Positions 13,567 through 19,735 of a stretch of DNA of 23,559 nt are shown here, one piece after another. Below the pieces are notes generated by a model. That model searched no databases and was not told the DNA's origin. It was given only the letters and a program-made list of their open reading frames with translations. Both the position numbers and the translations under genes were made by a program. Every line of letters starts with the position of its first letter. Position 1 is the first letter of the stretch. Source of the stretch: JAICJR01 sp036491015 (GTDB lineage: Bacteria; Actinomycetota; Thermoleophilia; Solirubrobacterales; Thermoleophilaceae); NCBI GenBank assembly GCA_036491015.1, contig DASXCV010000142.1, positions 1 through 23,559 of the forward strand, read 5' to 3'.

Positions 13567-14703
13567 CTACCTCATCCTCGGCAGGCCGAGCACGCGCTCG
13601 GCGATGATGTTCTTGAGGATCTCGGTGGTGCCGCCCTCGATCGAGTTCGCACGGGCGCGGAGGAAGCGGTAGGTCCACTTGTCGTCCGCCACCGGCGCCT
13701 CGGGGCCGCGTACGTCCATCGCCAGCTCGGTGAGCGCCTGGTTGATGTCCGACCACTGCCACTTGGGCAGCGAGCCCTCCGGCCCCGGGATCCCGTGCTT
13801 CATCTGGCTCGTGAGGCCGCGGTAGGCGTTCAGCCGCAGCGTCTCCGCCTCGATGTAGAGCTGGCCGATGCGCTGGCGGATCACCGGGTCGTCGTCCAGG
13901 CCGCGCTCCCGCACCAGCTCCATCAGGTCCTGGAGCGCGAGCTTGATGGCCACCGCGGAGCCGAACGCCAGGCCGGCGCGCTCGTTCATCAGCGTGGTGA
14001 TGGCCACGTTCCAGCCCTGGCCCGGCTCGCCCACGACGTTCTCGTCGGGGACGTAGGCGTCCTCCATGAAGATCTCGTTGAACTCGGCCTCGCCCGTGAT
14101 CTGCACGAGCGGGCGCACCTGCACGCCCTCCTGCTCCATGTCCATCAGGAAGTAGGTGAGGCCCTTGTGCTTAGGCGCGTCCTGGTCCGAGCGCGCGACG
14201 AGCATGCACCACTTGGCCTCGTGCGCGTAGGTGGTCCACACCTTCTGGCCGGTGATCTTCCAGCCGCCGTTCGACTTCACGGCCTTCGTCTTCAACGACG
14301 CGAGGTCGGAGCCCGACTCGGGCTCGGAGAAGCCCTGGCACCAGATCTCCTCGGCCGACAGGATCGGCGTGAGGAAGCGCTTCTTCTGATCGTCGGTGCC
14401 GTGGGCGATCACCACCGGGCCGCCCATCACGAGGCCGAGCACGTTCGCCAGGCCCGGCGCCTTCTGGCGCGCCATCTCCTCGTTGAAGATGGCCTGCTCG
14501 ATCAGCGTCGCGCCACTGCCGCCGTACTCCTTCGGCCACGACAACCCCGCGTAACCTGCCTCGTGCAGCTTCTTCTGCCAGGCGCGGCGAAACACGAACA
14601 TGTCCTGCTCCCCGTCAGGCTCCTGGCCAGGGTTGTTCTGCTCGAGCCACGTCCGCAGCTCGTCGCGGAAGGCCTGCTCCTGAGGGGAGAGAGTCAGATC
14701 CAC
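13567..14703 (-). CDS. Acyl-CoA dehydrogenase, FadE26/28-like subunit
   Basis: A 378-residue acyl-CoA dehydrogenase. It contains 'MDLTLSPQEQAFRDELRTWLEQNNPG', 'GYAGLSWPKEYGGSGATLIEQAIFNEEMA', the flavin/substrate motif 'WCQGFSEPESGSDLASLKTKA', 'GWKITGQKVWTTYAHEAKWCMLVARSD', 'TTLMNERAG' (Glu241 at the position of the catalytic base in helix G) and the family end 'NSIEGGTTEILKNIIAERVLGLP'. The Trp-Thr-Thr-Tyr and 'NSIEGGTTEI' segments are typical of the actinobacterial FadE group acting on branched or steroid acyl-CoAs. Start GTG 14703 has no Shine-Dalgarno but sits 9 bases after TAGGAT (14713-14718), suggesting a leaderless transcript. It heads a two-gene operon with the short partner. Confidence 0.92.
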   Translation of the reverse strand: MDLTLSPQEQAFRDELRTWLEQNNPGQEPDGEQDMFVFRRAWQKKLHEAGYAGLSWPKEYGGSGATLIEQAIFNEEMARQKAPGLANVLGLVMGGPVVIAHGTDDQKKRFLTPILSAEEIWCQGFSEPESGSDLASLKTKAVKSNGGWKITGQKVWTTYAHEAKWCMLVARSDQDAPKHKGLTYFLMDMEQEGVQVRPLVQITGEAEFNEIFMEDAYVPDENVVGEPGQGWNVAITTLMNERAGLAFGSAVAIKLALQDLMELVRERGLDDDPVIRQRIGQLYIEAETLRLNAYRGLTSQMKHGIPGPEGSLPKWQWSDINQALTELAMDVRGPEAPVADDKWTYRFLRARANSIEGGTTEILKNIIAERVLGLPRMR

Positions 14704-14712
14704 AGGTGTCGC

Positions 14713-14718
14713 ATCCTA
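14713..14718 (-). promoter_or_regulatory. Candidate -10 (TAGGAT) for the paired dehydrogenase operon
   Basis: TAGGAT on the minus strand lies 9 bases from the GTG at 14703 and matches the -10 candidate seen before phoD. With no purine-rich ribosome-binding site in between, the mRNA would be leaderless. No good -35 is visible. Confidence 0.35.
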
Positions 14719-14763
14719 TCCGCGCGCGCCTCACGAAGGGGCGCGCTCGTTCGTTAGGCGGTG

Positions 14764-15408
14764 ATGAGACTCTTCGACTACCCCGCATCCTGCAACTGCT
14801 ACAAGGTCCGGCTCCTGCTCGCCAACCTCGGCCGCGAGTACGAGCGCGTGCCGGTCGACATCTTCAGCGGCGAGACGCTCACAGTCGATTACGCCGCGAT
14901 CAACCCGGCGCGCACGACACCGGTGCTGGAGACCGACGACGGCCGCCATCTCCAGGAGTCGAACGCGATTCTGGTCTACCTCGCCGGCGGCACCCGGCTC
15001 CTGCCCGGCGACCCGTTCGACCTCGCCCAGGCGATGCGCTGGCTGATCTACGAGCAGACCGACGTCGTGCCGATGATCGGCGGGCTGCGCTTCCGGCTGC
15101 TGGCCGGGCGCTGGACGGAGGCCGACCCCGAGGTCGCGCGCCGGCGCGCGGGCGCTCACGAGGTGCTGGCGCTGCTCGACGATCACCTGTTCGGGCGGGA
15201 CTTCTTCGTCGGCGCTCGCTACTCGATCGCCGACGTCGCGATCTACGGCTACTCGCATCGCGCTTCCGAGGCCGGAATCGACCTCGAGCCGTACGCGAAC
15301 GTGCGCGCGTGGTTCGCGCGGGCGGAGTCGCAGCCGGGTTACATGGAGGACGTCGAGCCCTACGGCGCCAACGCCGCGCCGGGGGCGGGCGCCTCTATCT
15401 ACGGCTAG
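14764..15408 (+). CDS. Glutathione S-transferase family protein
   Basis: A 214-residue two-domain GST. The N-terminal thioredoxin-like domain has 'MRLFDYPASCNCYKVRLLLANLG' (active-site region with Ser/Cys at the usual position), 'INPARTTPVLETDDGRHLQESNAILVYLA' with cis-Pro and the Glu-Ser pair that binds the gamma-glutamyl group. The C-terminal helical domain has 'FFVGARYSIADVAIYGYSHRASEAGIDL', the N-capping-box Asp of GST domain 2. The ATG at 14764 follows an in-frame GTG at 14761, so either could be used. No Shine-Dalgarno is seen. Many actinobacteria use mycothiol rather than glutathione, so the thiol cofactor is uncertain. The stop overlaps the convergent kinase stop in CTAG. Confidence 0.9.
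   Translation: MRLFDYPASCNCYKVRLLLANLGREYERVPVDIFSGETLTVDYAAINPARTTPVLETDDGRHLQESNAILVYLAGGTRLLPGDPFDLAQAMRWLIYEQTDVVPMIGGLRFRLLAGRWTEADPEVARRRAGAHEVLALLDDHLFGRDFFVGARYSIADVAIYGYSHRASEAGIDLEPYANVRAWFARAESQPGYMEDVEPYGANAAPGAGASIYG
15405..15408. other. Shared CTAG stop of two convergent genes
   Basis: CTAG terminates the GST gene on the plus strand and the kinase gene on the minus strand, leaving no room for a terminator between them. Confidence 0.9.
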
Positions 15409-16907
15409 CCGTCGCCGCCCTGGCCGTGGTCACCGCCGCCGTGGCCCTTGTGCTTGTCCTTACCGGGGAAGCCGCCGTTGCCGGCGCCCACGCCGGCCTG
15501 TTGCATCGCCTCGCGCAGCTCCTGCAGCACCACGCCGCGCTGGTTGTTCCAGCGTAGCCGCTGCTGGAGGTAGGGGATCGCCTTCTGCGGCTGGCCCGTC
15601 TTCACGTAGGCGTCGCCCAGGTTGAAGAGCGTGAAGCCGTAGTCGAGGCTCGACCGCTGGTCCGCCGGGAACGCGGCGAGCGCCTTCTGGAGGATCGGGA
15701 TCGCGGCCGCCGCGCGACCCGAGTCGATCAGCGACTTGCCCTCGTTGTTGAGGTCGATCGGATCCGTGGTGGCCGGCGGCGTGCTCTGCTGCTGGGTCTG
15801 CGGCTGGCCCGCTGCCGCGGGCGTGATCGTCGACGCCGCGGTTGTCTTCTGCTTGGCGGCGTGATGGTGGCTTGCCTTCTTCTTGGCGCTCGACTTCGAG
15901 CCCGAGCTGGAGTTGCTCGACCCGCCCCCACCGCCGAGCACGAGCACGAGCGCGACCGCCGCGGCGACGGCCAGCAAGCCAAGGAGCGGCACCCAGCTCG
16001 GCACGCGGCGGCGACGGCGCGACGCCGGCCCGAGGGCGGCGATGCGATCGAGCGGAGTGGTGGCGGCGGTGGGCGTGGGCGTCGGCTCGTGCGCGAGCGC
16101 GCGAGACAGCTCGTCCACCAACTCGCCGGCGCTCGCCGGGCGGCGCCCCGGGTCACGCGACATGGCTTCCTTGATCGCCGCTGCCGCCCCGGGCGGGGCC
16201 GCCGGCCAGGCGCGGCGCAAATCGGGCGGAGGCTCGCTGGTCACCCGGTGTGCGACCTCGAGCGGCGTGCTGCCCTTGCGCGCCTTCTCGCCCGAGAGCA
16301 TCTCGTACGCGAGCGCGCCGAGCGCGTAGATGTCGGTGGCCGCCGTGGGCGTGGCGCCGTCGATCTGCTCGGGGCTCATGTACGCGGGGGTGCCGAGCAC
16401 CTGGCCGCTCTGCGTGATGCGCGTGACGTCGGTGGCCAGGCCCACGCCAAGGTCGGCGAGCTTCACGCTGCCGTCGCTGCCGAGCAGCACGTTGGCGGGC
16501 TTCACGTCGCGGTGCACGATGCCCTGGGCGTGCACGTTGTCGAGCGCCGAAGCCACGCCGCGCAGCACCGCGATCGTGCGCGCGCCGTCGAGCGGCCCGC
16601 GCACGAGCGCGTCGGCAAGCGTCTCGCCCTCGACGTACTCCATGACGATGAACACGCCCTCCTCGTAGGTCTCCGTGTCGAACACGGACACGAGGTTGGG
16701 ATGGCTGAGCGACGCGCCGAGGCGCGCCTCGCGCCGCAGCCGCGCCTGGATGTCCTCCGGGCTGTGGGCATGCATGCGCTTGACCGCGACTTTGCGGCCG
16801 AGCCGCTCGTCCTCGCAGAGGAAGACCGTTGCGGCGCCGCCGGAGCCCAGGCGCCGGATGACCCGGTAGCGCTCGGCCAGAAGCGTGCCGTTTGCCTGCA
16901 CGGCCAC
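15405..16907 (-). CDS. Transmembrane Ser/Thr protein kinase with TPR-like ectodomain
   Basis: A 500-residue Hanks-type kinase. The cytoplasmic catalytic domain (about 12-275) has a Gly-rich loop GSGGAATV (21-28), Lys43 in VAVK, Glu60, the catalytic HRDVKPAN (Asp134, Asn139), 'GTPAYMSPEQ' activation-segment end and 'DIYALGALAYEML'. The metal-binding DFG is DLG (152-154). One membrane helix (about 304-324) follows an Arg-rich stop-transfer stretch. The outer part has a Ser/Gly/Lys/His-rich linker, then two TPR-like units (about 385-412 and 425-455: 'LNNEGKSLIDSGRAAAAIPILQKAL', 'FNLGDAYVKTGQPQKAIPYLQQRL') and a Gly/His/Lys tail. There are no PASTA domains. The start is GTG 16907. The signal sensed is unknown. 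Confidence 0.93.
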   Translation of the reverse strand: MAVQANGTLLAERYRVIRRLGSGGAATVFLCEDERLGRKVAVKRMHAHSPEDIQARLRREARLGASLSHPNLVSVFDTETYEEGVFIVMEYVEGETLADALVRGPLDGARTIAVLRGVASALDNVHAQGIVHRDVKPANVLLGSDGSVKLADLGVGLATDVTRITQSGQVLGTPAYMSPEQIDGATPTAATDIYALGALAYEMLSGEKARKGSTPLEVAHRVTSEPPPDLRRAWPAAPPGAAAAIKEAMSRDPGRRPASAGELVDELSRALAHEPTPTPTAATTPLDRIAALGPASRRRRRVPSWVPLLGLLAVAAAVALVLVLGGGGGSSNSSSGSKSSAKKKASHHHAAKQKTTAASTITPAAAGQPQTQQQSTPPATTDPIDLNNEGKSLIDSGRAAAAIPILQKALAAFPADQRSSLDYGFTLFNLGDAYVKTGQPQKAIPYLQQRLRWNNQRGVVLQELREAMQQAGVGAGNGGFPGKDKHKGHGGGDHGQGGDG

Positions 16908-16945
16908 GTCTCGTCCCTACCCGTTACCCGAAGCGCCGAAAACGG

Positions 16946-18118
16946 TCAGATCCGCTGGAGGAGCGTGCCTGTGCCAAGACCGCCGCCGCAGCACATCGTC
17001 ACCAGGCCGACCTCCTTGTCGGAGCGCTCGAGCTCGTGCACGAGCGTGGTGATGAGGCGCGCGCCGGTCGACCCCAGCGGGTGCCCGAGGGCGATCGCGC
17101 CGCCGTTCACGTTCACGCGGTCCATGTCCGGGTCGAGCTCGCGCCGCCAGGCGGCGACCACCGACGCGAACGCTTCGTTGATCTCCACGAGGTCGATGTC
17201 GGACATCTGCATCTTGTTGCGCTCGAGCAGCTTCCGGGTGGCCGGGATCGGACCGGTGAGCATGATCACGGGGTCCACTCCGACGGTCGTCTGGTCGAGG
17301 ATCTTCGCCTTCGGCTTGAGACCGAGCGACTCGGCCTTGCGCCGCTCCATCAGCAGCACGGCGGCGGCGCCGTCCGAGATCTGCGACGAGTTGCCGGCGG
17401 TGACCTTGCCGTCCGGCTTGAACGCCGGCTTGAGCTGCGACAGGGCCTCGAGGTTCGTGTCCGGGCGGATGCCCTGGTCCGACACGTAGGTGTCGCCGTT
17501 CACCGCGAACGGGATCGTCTCGCGCTCGAAGCGGCCTTCCTCGGTGGCCTGGTGGGCCAGCTGGTGGGAGCGCACTCCGATCTCGTCGAGCTCCGAGCGT
17601 GGGATCTCCCACTTGTCGGCGATCATCTCGGCCGAGATGCCCTGGGGCACGAGGTCGTACTTCGACATCAGCTCCTCGGGCCACGGCGAGCCGACCTCGT
17701 CGACCCACTTGAAGCCCACGCCCATCGGGATGTGGCCCATGTGCTCGACGCCCGAGCCGATCGCGACGTCGTGCACGCCGGAGGCGATCAGGGCGGCGGC
17801 GAAGTTGACGGCCTGCTGGGCCGAGCCGCACTGGCGGTCGACGGTGGTGGCGGGCGTCTCGATCGGCAGCCCGGCCTGCAGCCAGGCGTTGCGTCCGACG
17901 TTGAACATCTGCTCCCCGTACTGCTGCACGCAGCCGGTCACGACGTCCTCCACGTCGGCGGCGGGGATGCCTGCCCGCTCGATCACCTCGGTGTAGCACT
18001 TGCCGAGAAGCTCGTTCGGATGGGTGCTCTTGTAGTAGCCCTTTTCCGGGTGGCCGCGCCCGATCGGCGTCCTGACCGCCTCGACGATGACCACTTCGCG
18101 CCCGTTCTCCATCGGCAT
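16946..18118 (-). CDS. Thiolase (acetyl-CoA C-acyltransferase)
   Basis: A 390-residue thiolase that cleaves 3-ketoacyl-CoA with CoA in the last step of beta-oxidation. It starts 'MPMENGREVVIVEAVRTPIGRG'. Catalytic residues are Cys97 in VDRQCGSA (acyl acceptor), the NEAF motif at 314-317, His346 in GHPLG and Cys377 in CCGGG. The ATG at 18118 has AGGAGG (18128-18133) 9 bases upstream, so the longer upstream frame is not used. It is divergent from the 3-hydroxyacyl-CoA dehydrogenase gene, with a shared palindromic operator between them. Sterol-type thiolases (FadA5) share this length, but the substrate is not determinable here. Confidence 0.95.
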   Translation of the reverse strand: MPMENGREVVIVEAVRTPIGRGHPEKGYYKSTHPNELLGKCYTEVIERAGIPAADVEDVVTGCVQQYGEQMFNVGRNAWLQAGLPIETPATTVDRQCGSAQQAVNFAAALIASGVHDVAIGSGVEHMGHIPMGVGFKWVDEVGSPWPEELMSKYDLVPQGISAEMIADKWEIPRSELDEIGVRSHQLAHQATEEGRFERETIPFAVNGDTYVSDQGIRPDTNLEALSQLKPAFKPDGKVTAGNSSQISDGAAAVLLMERRKAESLGLKPKAKILDQTTVGVDPVIMLTGPIPATRKLLERNKMQMSDIDLVEINEAFASVVAAWRRELDPDMDRVNVNGGAIALGHPLGSTGARLITTLVHELERSDKEVGLVTMCCGGGLGTGTLLQRI

Positions 18119-18174
18119 CTGGACCCACCTCCTGGGTGTCGGTGAGCGGTGCGTCAAAACCGCTTCTAAATATG

Positions 18175-18180
18175 TAGGGT
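18175..18180 (+). promoter_or_regulatory. Candidate -10 (TAGGGT) for the hydroxyacyl-CoA dehydrogenase gene
   Basis: TAGGGT lies 13 bases before the GTG at 18194 and immediately upstream of the operator, so the transcript would begin inside the palindrome. No ribosome-binding site precedes the GTG. By inspection only. Confidence 0.35.
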
Positions 18181-18186
18181 ACTCAG

Positions 18187-18202
18187 TTGACTGGTGAGTC
18201 AA
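18187..18202. promoter_or_regulatory. Second copy of the operator: TTGACT-GGTG-AGTCAA
   Basis: A 6-4-6 perfect inverted repeat with the same arms and spacing as the core at 5387-5402. It overlaps the GTG start (18194-18196) of the plus-strand dehydrogenase and lies 68 bases upstream of the thiolase start. A wider repeat, AGTTGA (18185-18190) and TCAACT (18203-18208), surrounds it. A repressor bound here could block both divergent genes. Confidence 0.72.
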
Positions 18203-18976
18203 TCAACTCTCACGGAGCGGCTGGGGATCGTCGGGAGCGGGGCCATTGCGCGCGGTTTGGCGCAGACGGCCGATTCGCATCCTGGACTCGTCCTATGGGC
18301 GCGTAGCGAGCATTCCGCGAACCGGGTGCGCGAGCGCCTGGGCGACCACGTGGACGTGGTCACGGACATCGAGGAGCTCTCCGAGGCCACCCTCGTGGTC
18401 GAGGCCGTGATCGAGGACATGGACGTGAAGCGCAAGATCCTCGGCGAGCTGGGCGAAATGCTCGGACCGGACGCGGTGATCGCGTCGACCACCTCTTCGC
18501 TGTCGGTGACCGAGCTCGGCGCGGCCAGCGGCCGCCCGGACCGCTTCGCCGGCATCCACGTGTTCAACCCCGTGCCGAAGATGAAGCTCGTCGAGCTCGC
18601 CTTCCCGCCGGAGGCCACCGACGACACCCGCTCGCGCGCCCGCGCGCTCTGCGAGTCGCTCGACAAGACCGCCGTGGAGGTCCCGGACCTGCCCGGCTTC
18701 GTCGTCAACCGGCTGCTCTTCCCCTACCTCTTCAGCGCCGTGCGGCTGCTCGAGGCGGGCGACGGGCTCGAGCCGGACGCGATCGACTCCTGCATGAAGA
18801 TGGGCGCCGGGCACCCGATGGGACCGCTCGCGCTGCTCGACTTCGTGGGGCTCGACGTGTCGACCGCCATCGGCGAGACGCTCGGCGTGGACATTCCCCA
18901 GACGGTGCGCACCCTCATCGACGAGGGCAAGCTCGGCCGCAAGAGCGGCGCGGGCTTCTACGACTACTCGGCGTGA
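18194..18976 (+). CDS. 3-hydroxyacyl-CoA dehydrogenase
   Basis: A 260-residue NAD-dependent dehydrogenase converting L-3-hydroxyacyl-CoA to 3-ketoacyl-CoA. It has the Rossmann dinucleotide motif 'LGIVGSGAIARGLA' (GxGxxG, 11-21) and the catalytic tetrad Ser101, His122 (HVFNP), Glu134 (KLVE) and Asn172 (VNR), with spacings matching the human enzyme. The C-terminal domain has 'GHPMGPLALLDFVGLD' and 'GRKSGAGFYDYS'. It has no enoyl-CoA hydratase fusion. The only practical start is the GTG at 18194, because an in-frame TGA occurs at 18188-18190. That GTG lies inside the operator, so the mRNA is probably leaderless or has a very short leader. The downstream GNAT gene overlaps by 4 bases. Confidence 0.92.
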   Translation: MSQSTLTERLGIVGSGAIARGLAQTADSHPGLVLWARSEHSANRVRERLGDHVDVVTDIEELSEATLVVEAVIEDMDVKRKILGELGEMLGPDAVIASTTSSLSVTELGAASGRPDRFAGIHVFNPVPKMKLVELAFPPEATDDTRSRARALCESLDKTAVEVPDLPGFVVNRLLFPYLFSAVRLLEAGDGLEPDAIDSCMKMGAGHPMGPLALLDFVGLDVSTAIGETLGVDIPQTVRTLIDEGKLGRKSGAGFYDYSA

Positions 18977-19389
18977 AGCGCCCGCTCGAGGGCGGCTTCG
19001 AGCTGGATACCGATCCCGGCCGCGTCGACCTCGACGCCGTGGCGCGCTTTCTCGCCGAGGAGTCCTACTGGGCGAAGGGCCGCCCGCGCGAGACGGTCGA
19101 GCGGCTGCTGCACGAGGCGCAGTACGTGGTGGGCATCTACAAGGACGGCCGCCAGGCCGCCTTCTGCCGGGTCGCCTCAGACGGCGTGGCCTTCGCCTTC
19201 CTCGCGGACGTATTCGTGCTGCCCGAGTTCCGCGGTCAGGGGCTCGGCGTCGAGCTGGTGCGCGAGGCGGTGGAGAACGGCCCGTACCCGAACGTCCGCT
19301 GGCTGCTCGGCACCGACGACGCCCACACGCTCTACGAGAAGTTCGGCTTCCGCACGCCGTCGCGGCGGATCATGGAACGGCCGAGCTAG
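18973..19389 (+). CDS. GNAT-family acetyltransferase
   Basis: A 138-residue GNAT protein starting at GTG 18973 within the GTGA that also ends the dehydrogenase gene, so the two are translationally coupled. The fold is visible as 'YVVGIYKDGRQAAFCRVASDGVAFAFLADVFVLPEFRGQGLGVELVREAV': strands beta2-beta4 followed by the acetyl-CoA pyrophosphate loop RGQGLG (Q/R-x-x-G-x-G/A type). The end, 'LLGTDDAHTLYEKFGFRTP', is the usual beta5/alpha4 'Y.k.GF' motif. The acceptor substrate is unknown. Its linkage to beta-oxidation raises the possibility of post-translational control of acyl-CoA enzymes, but that is speculative. Its TAG stop is shared with the convergent gene in CTAG. Confidence 0.88.
   Translation: MKRPLEGGFELDTDPGRVDLDAVARFLAEESYWAKGRPRETVERLLHEAQYVVGIYKDGRQAAFCRVASDGVAFAFLADVFVLPEFRGQGLGVELVREAVENGPYPNVRWLLGTDDAHTLYEKFGFRTPSRRIMERPS
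19386..19389. other. Shared CTAG stop of two convergent genes
   Basis: CTAG terminates the GNAT gene (plus) and the basic-tail small protein (minus), the third case in this window. Confidence 0.9.
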
Positions 19390-19694
19390 GCGGCCTTGCG
19401 CCGCGCCTGCGGGGGCGGCTGCCTGCGGGCGGGCGGCAGGCGGCGCGGGCGGTTCTTCGACGCGCTGGGCAAGCCGGCGGCGAGGTCCCAGACCACGTCC
19501 GCCTCGCCGATGCCCTGCAGCGTGGCCAGCTCGGCCACGCGATCCCATGGCAGCTCAGCCTCGGGCAGGTCGTCCCAGCGCGCGAACTCGAGAGCTTCCA
19601 GTGCCCCGCTCAGAGACGGGCCCACCTCCCCCTGCGCCTGGATCAGGGATCGCAGCGCGTCGCGCTGGGAATCGGTGAGCTTGACTGACCACAT
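19386..19694 (-). CDS. Small hypothetical protein with basic Pro/Arg-rich tail
   Basis: A 102-residue protein starting at ATG 19694, with AGGAGG (19703-19708) 8 bases upstream; the TTG two codons earlier would sit too close to the ribosome-binding site. The N-terminal 75 residues look folded ('WSVKLTDSQRDALRSLIQAQGEVGPSLSGALEALEFARWDDLPEAELPWDRVAELATLQGIGEADVVWDLAAGL'). The tail is strongly basic and Pro-rich ('RPRRLPPARRQPPPQARRKAA'), as in some nucleic-acid-binding or ribosome-associated proteins. No family is recognised. It lies 41 bases downstream of the CNNM gene on the same strand and may be co-transcribed with it. Confidence 0.68.
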   Translation of the reverse strand: MWSVKLTDSQRDALRSLIQAQGEVGPSLSGALEALEFARWDDLPEAELPWDRVAELATLQGIGEADVVWDLAAGLPSASKNRPRRLPPARRQPPPQARRKAA

Positions 19695-19735
19695 CGGCAA
19701 GACCTCCTGGCTGGAAGAGCCCTTGCCGGGTCAAG

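Noticed and set aside
14719..14748. GCGCGC inverted repeat between the FadE pair and the GST gene
   Set aside because: Simple GC alternation of this kind arises easily by chance; no supporting context.
12595..14757. A 720-codon open frame on the plus strand
   Set aside because: It is antisense to the two paired acyl-CoA dehydrogenases, has a low-complexity Arg/Leu/Val/His composition and no recognisable domain. Long antisense frames are expected at this GC content.
15861..17489. A 542-codon plus-strand frame spanning the kinase and thiolase genes
   Set aside because: It crosses two real minus-strand genes and their gap, and encodes no recognisable protein.
19681..19690. TTGACTGACC resembling half of the acyl operator
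   Set aside because: Only one arm is present and it is explained by the first codons (Trp-Ser-Val-Lys) of the basic-tail protein.
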